From Clostridia bacterium (GTDB lineage: Bacteria > Bacillota > Clostridia > UBA1212 > UBA1255): a stretch of DNA of 32,685 bases. Numbering within the stretch: the first letter of the stretch is position 1; each line of letters opens with the position of its first letter. The stretch is from the NCBI GenBank assembly GCA_017613535.1, contig JAGADO010000112.1:1-32685 (forward strand). Reading direction: 5' to 3'. Positions 21,953-29,390 of this stretch are shown here, one piece after another. The notes under the pieces were generated by a model. The model saw only the letters and a list, made by a program, of their open reading frames with translations, did no database searches and was not told where the DNA came from. Both the position numbers and the translations under genes were made by a program.

Positions 21953-22870
21953 TCAGGAACGCTTCGCAAATGAAGCGATTATTTTCCACAGATCCTGTCT
22001 GTCGAAAACATATTCGGTATTGCAGAAATGGCACACCGTTTTCGCGGCCCCGTCCTCGACCATTATCTGGCGAAGATCCCTGTAGCCGATGCTTCTCAGC
22101 CCGTTCTCCATGCGCTCGCGTGAACAGTTGCATTTAAATCCGGCATATGAGCGCGACTCGACTTTAAAATCAAGGCCTCTCAGAACATCCTCGCAGATAT
22201 TTTCAGGAGAAGCGCCGCCATTCAGCAAAGTGGTAACAGAAGGCATTGACGAAACGCGAGCCGTGATCTCGTCAGCCAGCCTGTCGTCCGCGCCGGGCAA
22301 CAGCTGTATCATATATCCGCCCGCAGCGTCAACGCCGTACCCCGGAATGTCGTTGTCAGCAGGCCCGACCAGCACTCCCGCGGCTACAGCCGTAGGTATC
22401 TGTTCCGATACGGCGAAATAGTAGGCAACATCTTCCGCGATCTCGCCGGAAATAAGGTTCGTTGTGCCGCTGTACGGCTCACCGAGCCCCAGATCCTTTA
22501 TGACGGTCAGAACGCCGCCTCCCACCGCGCCTCCGACATCAAGCTTGCCCAGGGAATTCAGCGGCAGATCCACGCGTGGGTTCGAGCAATATCCGCGAAC
22601 GTTGCCGTTTTTATCCGAAACAGCCAGGATGACGCCCGCAGGCCCGTCTCCCCTTACGGATAAAGTGAGCGAATCCGATTCGTTTTTCAGCCCTGACGAC
22701 ATCAGCATCGCACACGTGAGCACTCTTCCAAGCGCTGCTGTCATCACCGGAGAAGTATTATGTATCCTGAGCGCCTCGGAAACAGCATTCCCGGAGTCAA
22801 CGGCGATTATCCTCGCCATGCCGTCCGCGCACGTTCCGGTTATGAGATTGAATTTAAGACTCGTGCTCAT
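21953..22870 (-). CDS. hslO: Hsp33 redox-regulated chaperone
   Basis: This 305-residue cytosolic holdase is activated by oxidative unfolding when its zinc centre is oxidised. The N-terminal domain (about 5-180) shows NTSPVMTAALGRVLT and the Gly-rich VRGDGPAGVILAVSD segment. The C-terminal redox switch has CNC near residues 249-251 and CHFC near 282-285, the four zinc-binding cysteines of the family. Length is normal. It starts 15 nt after the methyltransferase gene with a GAAGGG site. No clear terminator is present before the mecA promoter, so read-through into mecA is possible; both products serve protein quality control. Confidence 0.96.
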   Translation of the reverse strand: MSTSLKFNLITGTCADGMARIIAVDSGNAVSEALRIHNTSPVMTAALGRVLTCAMLMSSGLKNESDSLTLSVRGDGPAGVILAVSDKNGNVRGYCSNPRVDLPLNSLGKLDVGGAVGGGVLTVIKDLGLGEPYSGTTNLISGEIAEDVAYYFAVSEQIPTAVAAGVLVGPADNDIPGYGVDAAGGYMIQLLPGADDRLADEITARVSSMPSVTTLLNGGASPENICEDVLRGLDFKVESRSYAGFKCNCSRERMENGLRSIGYRDLRQIMVEDGAAKTVCHFCNTEYVFDRQDLWKIIASFAKRS

Positions 22871-22885
22871 GCAGCGCCCTTCCCC

Positions 22886-23674
22886 TTATTTTTCCAAAAC
22901 AAAATGCTTTCCCTTTTCGCATATGAAATAAAGCCTGTCTCTGCCCGTCCTGCCGCCCGGAGCGCCCTTTTCGCCGCCGGACACGCACTTGACCGAAACA
23001 AACCCTGCATCGTCAAGCAATCTTCTTATCGTATCCTCGCTCCATACCTTCTCCCTGACGACATCATCGGAACGCTCATAAAGCCCTTTCCCCTCGTCGG
23101 TCAGTCTGAAGCACGAAATATTATAAGTGCATATTCCGGTCTTGCGGCTGTACCTGCCGCTCCAGAAACAGCTCTCATCCTCGAGATCAGCAAAATAATC
23201 CATTGACGCACCGCCCTGGCAGAAATGCGCCTCGGTCAGCACGTCGAAAATAAGCAGGCCGCCCGGATCGAGGAAATTATGCGCACGCGTGAAAAACGAC
23301 GCCAGACGCTTCTCGGTAAGCAGATGATTGACCGAATCGGTCAAAGAAACGATCGCAGTAACCGACCCGAACAGATCCATTTTGCACATATCCTGGCAGA
23401 TCCAAAGCACATTTCCGGCATCCGGTCTGCTTCGGGCAATATCGAGCATCTCTTCTGAAATATCGAGGCCGATGCAGTCATACGCGCCGGTCATAAGGCA
23501 GACGAAACTGCCCGTACCCGCGCCGGCGTCAAGCAAAATAGGCGTCTCCCCCCTTTTGGCGTAGGCCTTAAAGGCAGATGACTTCCTGACAGCGCGGTCA
23601 ACGAACCTTGCCAGCGCACCGTAATTGATGTCGTCCGTCAGCGTATTGTAGAAAACCGAAAGTCCTTCGTACAT
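22886..23674 (-). CDS. Class I SAM-dependent methyltransferase
   Basis: This 262-residue cytosolic protein has a Rossmann-type methyltransferase fold. Motif I DAGAGTGSF (49-57) binds S-adenosylmethionine, the acidic residue at the end of strand 2 is D75 in CIGLDIS, and motif IV-like SLTDSVNHLL and LLIFDVLTE follow. The N-terminal region LSVFYNTLTDDINY matches a common Firmicutes subgroup of small-molecule or unknown methyltransferases often encoded near hslO or ribosome-maintenance genes. The substrate is unknown. It lies 15 nt after the S41 peptidase gene and 15 nt before hslO, so it is within the operon. Confidence 0.88.
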   Translation of the reverse strand: MYEGLSVFYNTLTDDINYGALARFVDRAVRKSSAFKAYAKRGETPILLDAGAGTGSFVCLMTGAYDCIGLDISEEMLDIARSRPDAGNVLWICQDMCKMDLFGSVTAIVSLTDSVNHLLTEKRLASFFTRAHNFLDPGGLLIFDVLTEAHFCQGGASMDYFADLEDESCFWSGRYSRKTGICTYNISCFRLTDEGKGLYERSDDVVREKVWSEDTIRRLLDDAGFVSVKCVSGGEKGAPGGRTGRDRLYFICEKGKHFVLEK

Positions 23675-23689
23675 ATACCGTTATTATGA

Positions 23690-24985
23690 TCATGCCCCGA
23701 GTGCCGCCCTGACAAGCTCGAGCGCCTTGTCCAGCTGAGCATCCTCGCCCGCCGGTATCTTATCCGGCGTCATATTCTCATACCCTTCGGCAAGAGAAAC
23801 TTCCGTATCTGGCGTGATGCCGACACCGTGGATGCACTCGCCTGAAGGAGTGAAATACGTTGCCACCGTAAGCACGACGCCGCTGCCGTCTTCCGAATAC
23901 GAGCGCGAAATCTGCCCGATGGCTTTACCGAACGTTTTCTTTCCAACTATCGTACCTTTTTTGAAATCGCGGAACGCACCGGCGACAAGCTCGGAAGCGC
24001 TCGCGGTATTTGCATTGACGAGCAGGACGATCGGCACGTCGATCTCATTCGCATCGGACATAGCCTCCGACGCACGCGTACCGTTCTTGTCCTCGGAATA
24101 AGCGATCAGACCCTCTCCGAGTATCGCATCAGCCACCATATCGGCCTGACGTTCGTACCCGCCCGGGTTTCCGCGAAGGTCAAGCACCAGCGCCTTCATC
24201 CCTGCGGTTTTAGCCACGGAAAGCATCTGATTGAACTCATCGCCCGTATCGCTGTCAAACTGGCTTATCCTGATATAGTAAACTCCGTCCTCGAAACCGA
24301 CTCCGTACACGGACTGCCGGTTAATGACAGCCGTCTTCATCTCCACTTCGCGCGTGATGCCGTCGAGATCAACAACAGTAAGTTTAACGATAACGCCTTC
24401 CTGCCCGAGCATGCTGCTCACCTGCGAAGACGAGGTCGAATCGATCTTCACGCCGTTGATGTGCGTGATCAGCTCTCCAACCGTGATACCCGCCTCTTTA
24501 GCAGGCGTCCCTTCAAACACATCCGAAACTACCATGCCGTCATCGGTAAACGTTGTCGAGATACCGATACCGGAATAAGTGCCGGTGATATATTCGTTAT
24601 AGCTATCGTAATCGCCGGGCTGAATATAGTACGAATACCTGTCGCCCAGAGCATCGACCAGACCGTCGATCGCACCTTCCACAAGCTCGTCGCTCGAATA
24701 CTCAAGCGCGAATTCGGAACCGATAAAATCTATGATATCCTGAAGCTTTGCGACTTTATAAGGATCCGTATCGGACGAGAAAACGACCTTATACGCCTTC
24801 TCTTTTTCAAGCCTGTTGGCATATATCCTGCGCGAGATCGAAAGGCATACGATCGCCGTGACCGTGATCAGCAGAAGCACAACGAGTAGCATAACGACTC
24901 CGCTTACCCTGACTTCCTTCGTTTCTGTCTCCCTGTTCCCGCTCTGTTCACTGAGCGTACGGTTCCTGATGCTGTATAATTTCAT
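23690..24985 (-). CDS. S41-family C-terminal processing peptidase (CtpA/CtpB-like)
   Basis: This 431-residue serine protease is held in the membrane by one N-terminal helix (about 29-50) with the catalytic part outside. A PDZ domain (about 130-205) contains GIGISTTFTDDGMVVSDVF and AGITVGELITHINGV and gates substrate entry. The S41 catalytic core carries the nucleophile in NANTASASE and the general-base lysine in GKKTFGKAIGQ. An N-terminal helical region (KVVFSSDTDPYKVAKL...) is typical of dimerising Ctp proteins. Its start overlaps the ftsX stop by 4 bp (ATGA), so translation is coupled. In characterised bacteria such peptidases trim exported proteins, including wall hydrolases; the target here is unknown. 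Confidence 0.93.
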   Translation of the reverse strand: MKLYSIRNRTLSEQSGNRETETKEVRVSGVVMLLVVLLLITVTAIVCLSISRRIYANRLEKEKAYKVVFSSDTDPYKVAKLQDIIDFIGSEFALEYSSDELVEGAIDGLVDALGDRYSYYIQPGDYDSYNEYITGTYSGIGISTTFTDDGMVVSDVFEGTPAKEAGITVGELITHINGVKIDSTSSSQVSSMLGQEGVIVKLTVVDLDGITREVEMKTAVINRQSVYGVGFEDGVYYIRISQFDSDTGDEFNQMLSVAKTAGMKALVLDLRGNPGGYERQADMVADAILGEGLIAYSEDKNGTRASEAMSDANEIDVPIVLLVNANTASASELVAGAFRDFKKGTIVGKKTFGKAIGQISRSYSEDGSGVVLTVATYFTPSGECIHGVGITPDTEVSLAEGYENMTPDKIPAGEDAQLDKALELVRAALGA

Positions 24986-25905
24986 TTATCATCATCTCTT
25001 TCGGTATTGATGTATTTCCTGATCGCAAACATACTGGCGACCAGCCCGATCGCAAGCCCCGCGAGGATGAATCCCCAGAGGAGCCCATGCGAATACTCTG
25101 AAAACGGCTTAAGCCTGATAATAGTACTGATAACGTTGTCGCCCCGCTCGATCACCTTTGCCACGTAGTTATAAGTTCCGCGAACGGCGAAGAATGAGAT
25201 CGCAGCGCTCAGAAGGCCGATCGTTACACCTTCCGCGATGAACGGTCCGCGCATGAAAGCGTACGAAGCACCGAGATCGCGCATGATGCGAAGTTCTTTC
25301 TTTCTGGCAACGACGGTCAATCTTATCGTATTGACAGTGAGCAGCACCGACAGGAAGCCGAGCACGATCAGCGCGACGATCGAACCGGTGCGGACAACGT
25401 TGCTTATCCCCCTGAAATACTTATATATCGAATCATTGTCCTGCACTTCCTCAACGCCCGACACCCTGCGCATATCGTTCGAAAAACCTTCGAGCGACGC
25501 GGCATTTTTCAGCGTGATATCGAACGAAACATACAGGAACTCGCTGTCCTCGCTCTCGTACTGGAAAATATCCTCGTAACCCTTCAGCGTCTCCTTGATC
25601 TTCTCAAGGTTATCCGCCTTGGTATTCATATGAGCCCTGCTGATGCGCTCATCGGAAAGGATGACCCTGTAAATGCTGAGGGCATCGTCATCACTGAGCT
25701 CGCTGCGGCAGATCACTTCTACCTCCGGATGTTCGGCCTGCTCGCTTAGGATGCTGCTGATGCTGTTCGAAGTGAGAAGAAGCGTTCCCATAATGTACAT
25801 TCCCGTGAACAGAACGAAAACGGAAGCCAGCAGCATGTGCCAGTTTTTAAGGAGGTTTTCAAGGCTCAGCTTGATGATATAAAAGAAAGCACGAAGCTTA
25901 TTCAT
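24982..25905 (-). CDS. ftsX: Cell-division ABC-type permease FtsX
   Basis: This 307-residue membrane protein pairs with FtsE to send conformational signals to peptidoglycan hydrolases outside the cell. It has one N-terminal helix (about 20-42), an extracellular domain (about 45-180) and three C-terminal helices: FxxX segments around 190-215 (GSIVALIVLGFLSVLLTV), about 240-265 and about 278-297. It starts at ATG 25903-25905, with GGAGG 9 nt upstream; this overlaps the end of ftsE by 8 bp. A longer frame to 26028 is just the ftsE coding region read in another frame. The S41 peptidase follows directly, and no M23/EnvC-type hydrolase activator is encoded next to it. Confidence 0.94.
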   Translation of the reverse strand: MNKLRAFFYIIKLSLENLLKNWHMLLASVFVLFTGMYIMGTLLLTSNSISSILSEQAEHPEVEVICRSELSDDDALSIYRVILSDERISRAHMNTKADNLEKIKETLKGYEDIFQYESEDSEFLYVSFDITLKNAASLEGFSNDMRRVSGVEEVQDNDSIYKYFRGISNVVRTGSIVALIVLGFLSVLLTVNTIRLTVVARKKELRIMRDLGASYAFMRGPFIAEGVTIGLLSAAISFFAVRGTYNYVAKVIERGDNVISTIIRLKPFSEYSHGLLWGFILAGLAIGLVASMFAIRKYINTERDDDK

Positions 25906-26764
25906 CAGAGTCGCCTCCTTCCGCATTGACCGCGTTATCCTCGGTAAACAGGCTGCCGTATTCCTCGTCCTCCGCCTCTTCGGCGAAATCGTTGAACGCG
26001 GCGGAAACATTGACCTGATCGGAAGCACCGGTGCGGCGCTTCTTTCCGTCAGCGTCCCCGGACGACATCTCTTCGTCCCTCACACCGTGGTCAAGGTACA
26101 GGATGCGTCTCCCCATCCTCCTGGCCATATTCTGCGCGTGGGTGGCGACAATTACCGTCGTTCCTCTGGAGTTTATCAGTTCGAGCAGATACATGATCTG
26201 TTCGGCGTTCGCGGGATCAAGGTTTCCTGTGGGCTCGTCCGCGATCAATATCCTCGGCGAGTTTACGATCGCTCTCGCAAGCGCCACCCTCTGCTGCTCT
26301 CCTCCCGAAAGATTCCTCGGATACTCATCCGCCTTCTTAGAAAGGCCCATAAGCGAAAGCGCCGCTTCCACCTTCTCGTTTATCTCCCTGCGCGACTTAC
26401 CCATGATCTCCATAGCAAAAGCCACGTTCCCGAAAACGGTCTTATTCTCCAGCAATCTGAAATCCTGGAAAACCACTCCGATCTGACGGCGGTAGCGCTG
26501 CACGGAACCGCGCTTAATAAGCGCCAGGTCGCGGCTGTTCACGCTGATCTTACCGCTCGTAGGATCCTCTTCCTTCATAAGCAGCTTTATAAGCGTAGAC
26601 TTACCCGCGCCGCTCGCGCCCATCAGGAAAACAAATTCATCTTTATAGACACGCAGGCTGAGGTTACTGATGGCGGCAACGCCGTTTCCGTATACCTTGC
26701 TCACATCTTTGAACAGAATCATAGTCTGCCGGCGGTCAACAGCTCTTTGCGGTTGTTGTTCCAT
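25898..26764 (-). CDS. ftsE: Cell-division ABC-type ATPase FtsE with extended acidic C-terminus
   Basis: This 288-residue ATPase drives FtsX. It shows Walker A GASGAGKST (about 49-57), signature LSGGEQQR (about 153-160), Walker B ILIADEPTGNLD and the H-loop VATHA. Usual FtsE proteins have about 220-230 residues. This one has 14 extra residues before MILFKDVSKVY and about 55 extra acidic residues after the ATPase (AEEAEDEEYGSLFTEDN and similar). The ATG at 26764 is supported by GGAGGAG 8 nt upstream, while the internal ATG at the usual start has no site, so the N-terminal extension is probably real. It follows the PucR-type regulator gene by 14 nt. Confidence 0.95.
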   Translation of the reverse strand: MEQQPQRAVDRRQTMILFKDVSKVYGNGVAAISNLSLRVYKDEFVFLMGASGAGKSTLIKLLMKEEDPTSGKISVNSRDLALIKRGSVQRYRRQIGVVFQDFRLLENKTVFGNVAFAMEIMGKSRREINEKVEAALSLMGLSKKADEYPRNLSGGEQQRVALARAIVNSPRILIADEPTGNLDPANAEQIMYLLELINSRGTTVIVATHAQNMARRMGRRILYLDHGVRDEEMSSGDADGKKRRTGASDQVNVSAAFNDFAEEAEDEEYGSLFTEDNAVNAEGGDSDE

Positions 26765-26778
26765 TTACAAACTCCTCC

Positions 26779-27891
26779 TCAATCGACCGGCGAATCTGCC
26801 GGATCGCCCTGTCCCATGTACCGTATTATCAGAAGCGCCAATCTGACACGCACGCCGTCCCTGAACGACGTACAGTCGAGACCGGTAAGCTTCCCGAACT
26901 TCTCGATGCGGTTATTCACCGTATTTCTGTGCACATCCATGCGCTTGGCCGTGACCGAACTGTTCTGGTTGCACTGGAGAAATACGCTCACAGTATTTAA
27001 AAGCTCCTGCATCGACCTGTCAGTCCACTGCTGTCCTCCTAGGACCGCCCTTAAATATTCGAGCCTGTCCTCTTCGGATATGGAACTGACGAGCCTTTCG
27101 AGCCCCAGATTTTCGTATATCAGACATCTGTCGCGGATGCCGAATTTCTCTCCCAGTTTAAGCGTCGAGAGAGTCTGACGCGCCATTTCTCCGAGGCGGT
27201 CAAGCGAAGTAAAGCCCGAACTGACCGCGACTTTCACGTCTACCATCGTTTCCGCGCTTGCGGTGTCAACGAACTGAAGAGCATAGTCCGCGGCCGAAGT
27301 CACATCTTCTCCGCCGTTCCTGCGGATCCTTAAGAGCGCTCCGACGTACGCGTTCCCGCCTCTGCGGAATATTCCTGTCAGGAAGCCCTGATCTTCCGGG
27401 AAAAGTTCGGAGGCAACTTCTTCTACCTGCGATATCTGGTCCGTAGTCGCGCCTTCTTTAGTGCTATCCGCACCGGTGCCGCAGCACGCCGTAAGCAGCC
27501 TGTATTCATGACCGTCGCCCGCCTCGCTCATTACGAGTTCTAGTTTCTTTCCGGCGCCGCCCGTTCTGTCCTCAAGCGCGTCCGTGAAAAGTCCGGACAC
27601 CGAAAGTCCCCTTCCTGCCTCTCCGAAAAGCCCGTTTCTGACCAGTTTAAGAGCGCAGAGCGTAAGATCATCGGCTCTCTTATCATTCTCAGGAAGGGCA
27701 AACAAAATGAAATCTCCCGCACCGTTTCCTTCGGCATCGACAGCGATGTACGCGCTCCCGGAAATAACATCTCCGGCGCCGAGGCCCATATCCTCAGGGC
27801 AATAAATGACCTTGCCGTTCCTGTCCGCGATACCCGCGCGGAACCCGGCCGCTTCAGTCAGCTTTTTGAATTCGGAAACGATCTTATCCAT
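26779..27891 (-). CDS. PucR/CdaR-type transcriptional regulator
   Basis: This 370-residue cytosolic regulator has three regions. The N-terminal part (about 1-100) looks like a small sensor domain (FRAGIADRNGKVIYCPEDMG). The middle (about 165-285) resembles the degenerate GGDEF-like domain of PucR/CdaR proteins, with VAVSSGFTSLDRLGEMARQ and LIYENLGLERLV. The C-terminal PucR-type helix-turn-helix (about 300-355) contains SVTAKRMDVHRNTVNNRIEKFGKLTGLD. Relatives control sugar-acid or purine catabolism as activators. Here it sits between a GH20 hexosaminidase gene (11 nt before) and ftsE (14 nt after), so an amino-sugar or wall-derived ligand is possible, which is inference. A GGGGA site precedes the ATG. 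Confidence 0.85.
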   Translation of the reverse strand: MDKIVSEFKKLTEAAGFRAGIADRNGKVIYCPEDMGLGAGDVISGSAYIAVDAEGNGAGDFILFALPENDKRADDLTLCALKLVRNGLFGEAGRGLSVSGLFTDALEDRTGGAGKKLELVMSEAGDGHEYRLLTACCGTGADSTKEGATTDQISQVEEVASELFPEDQGFLTGIFRRGGNAYVGALLRIRRNGGEDVTSAADYALQFVDTASAETMVDVKVAVSSGFTSLDRLGEMARQTLSTLKLGEKFGIRDRCLIYENLGLERLVSSISEEDRLEYLRAVLGGQQWTDRSMQELLNTVSVFLQCNQNSSVTAKRMDVHRNTVNNRIEKFGKLTGLDCTSFRDGVRVRLALLIIRYMGQGDPADSPVD

Positions 27892-27902
27892 TTCTATCCC
27901 CG

Positions 27903-29390
27903 TTACATGTCAGAGACTCTGCCAAGCGCTATCCGCCCGATCCTGCCGGACACGGCAGCCGCATTGTCCCGGATATCATTATACACCAAACCGCTGTCCT
28001 TGTTCCACGTATTTTGTGCAAGGAACGGAACACGCTCAAGCAGAAGACCGAGCTCGACGCGCGCACCCTCGTTTTCATTGCCCGCAAACATCGAGATCAC
28101 ACGGTCGCCCCACGCCAGGAGCTGCCCTCCTATGATCTGGTCCGAAGGCCCGGAAGTGTACGAACTTCCGATGAAAGGAGAACCCGGGTGTACCGGCCGC
28201 CATTTATAGACCGACCAGTCGCAGACCTCTTCGGGTGTCCATTTAACGTCAGGCGCCACGATATACATCGGATTCCACGAACAGTTTATGATCGTGAACC
28301 CGGCTTCAAGCAGATCAGGCGTGATCTGGTAGAAATTTTCCCAGCTCATAACGACAATATCGCGCGGCACGAGGTCATTCATGTTCTTCGGGAACCCTTC
28401 CCAGACTATCGGAATGCGCCCCTTCTCTTTCACCGCCGCGGCCATGCGGACAATGAAATTAACGTACAGCCTGTCGCATATTTCTTCGCCGGGCAGGCTC
28501 GTGTCAATGCCTGTGCTCTTCGCGTATTCCATGCATTCCGGGCAATCAAGCCATTTCCTCAGGTTCGCTTCATCTCCGCCAATATGGATGTGGCGCGAAT
28601 ACGGGAACAGATCGCAGACCTCGGAAAACACCGCGCTCACGGCATCCACAGAATCTTTGTGCTGGCAAATGATCCCCTTCGTCCCGAACAACTCCGGATA
28701 AGCGAGCGCAAAGCCCGAATTATGACCCGGAACATCTATCTCCGGAATGATCTCTATTCCCCTGTCGGAAGCGTACTTATTAAGTCTCCTGATCTCCTCG
28801 AACGAATAGCTCCTGCCGGAAGTTGACAGATTCGGAAAAGCCTTTCCCGGAAGCGTGTAGCTCTGGTCATCCGTAAAATGAAGATGAAGCGCCGAAAGCT
28901 TGTAATACCAGCATGTATCCACATACGAAAGCAGGAACTCAAAAGGATGCCAGTAGCGGGCAAGGTCAACCATCATTCCGCGATAGCTAAGGTCCGGTCC
29001 GTCCGTGATCCTGCACAGAGGCAGGACGATCTCGCTATGCGTGCCGGCAACGTTTTTCATGATCTGGAAAACGGTTGCGAGCGCGTGATTAAATGACGTA
29101 ACGTCCGCCGCGGTTATTTCCGCGCCGGACGTGCCTACCGATATTTCATATCCTCCGCTGTATTTCTGAGCTGCCGATTCCGTCACGCGAATCACACGTA
29201 TCGCTTGTCCCGCTTCTGCTTCCCCTGCACAGATGCTGAAACAAGCACCGGCAGACGAAGCGTACGAGGCAAAAGCTTTTGCCGACGCGATCCATTTTTC
29301 AGGAACGTACATCACGGCTTTGAAGACCGCACTGCCTCCGTACGGATCCTGCTTAAGTTCTTTAGGTACGGGGATAATATTAACACTCAC
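27903..29390 (-). CDS. GH20-family beta-N-acetylhexosaminidase, cytosolic
   Basis: This 495-residue glycosidase would remove terminal GlcNAc or GalNAc by substrate-assisted catalysis. The N-terminal GH20b-like domain (about 1-130) is followed by the catalytic barrel starting YRGMMVDLARYWHP (136-149). The catalytic pair is D273-E274 in HIHIGGDEA, and DDQSYTLPGKAFP and PEIDVPGHNSG are further family motifs. No signal peptide is present, so it probably acts on imported or recycled sugars. It starts at a GTG (29388-29390) that overlaps the ftsK stop as GTGA, with AGAGG 9 nt upstream. Translational coupling to ftsK is likely. Cytosolic recycling of muropeptides is one possible role, although NagZ (GH3) is the usual enzyme. 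Confidence 0.92.
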   Translation of the reverse strand: MSVNIIPVPKELKQDPYGGSAVFKAVMYVPEKWIASAKAFASYASSAGACFSICAGEAEAGQAIRVIRVTESAAQKYSGGYEISVGTSGAEITAADVTSFNHALATVFQIMKNVAGTHSEIVLPLCRITDGPDLSYRGMMVDLARYWHPFEFLLSYVDTCWYYKLSALHLHFTDDQSYTLPGKAFPNLSTSGRSYSFEEIRRLNKYASDRGIEIIPEIDVPGHNSGFALAYPELFGTKGIICQHKDSVDAVSAVFSEVCDLFPYSRHIHIGGDEANLRKWLDCPECMEYAKSTGIDTSLPGEEICDRLYVNFIVRMAAAVKEKGRIPIVWEGFPKNMNDLVPRDIVVMSWENFYQITPDLLEAGFTIINCSWNPMYIVAPDVKWTPEEVCDWSVYKWRPVHPGSPFIGSSYTSGPSDQIIGGQLLAWGDRVISMFAGNENEGARVELGLLLERVPFLAQNTWNKDSGLVYNDIRDNAAAVSGRIGRIALGRVSDM

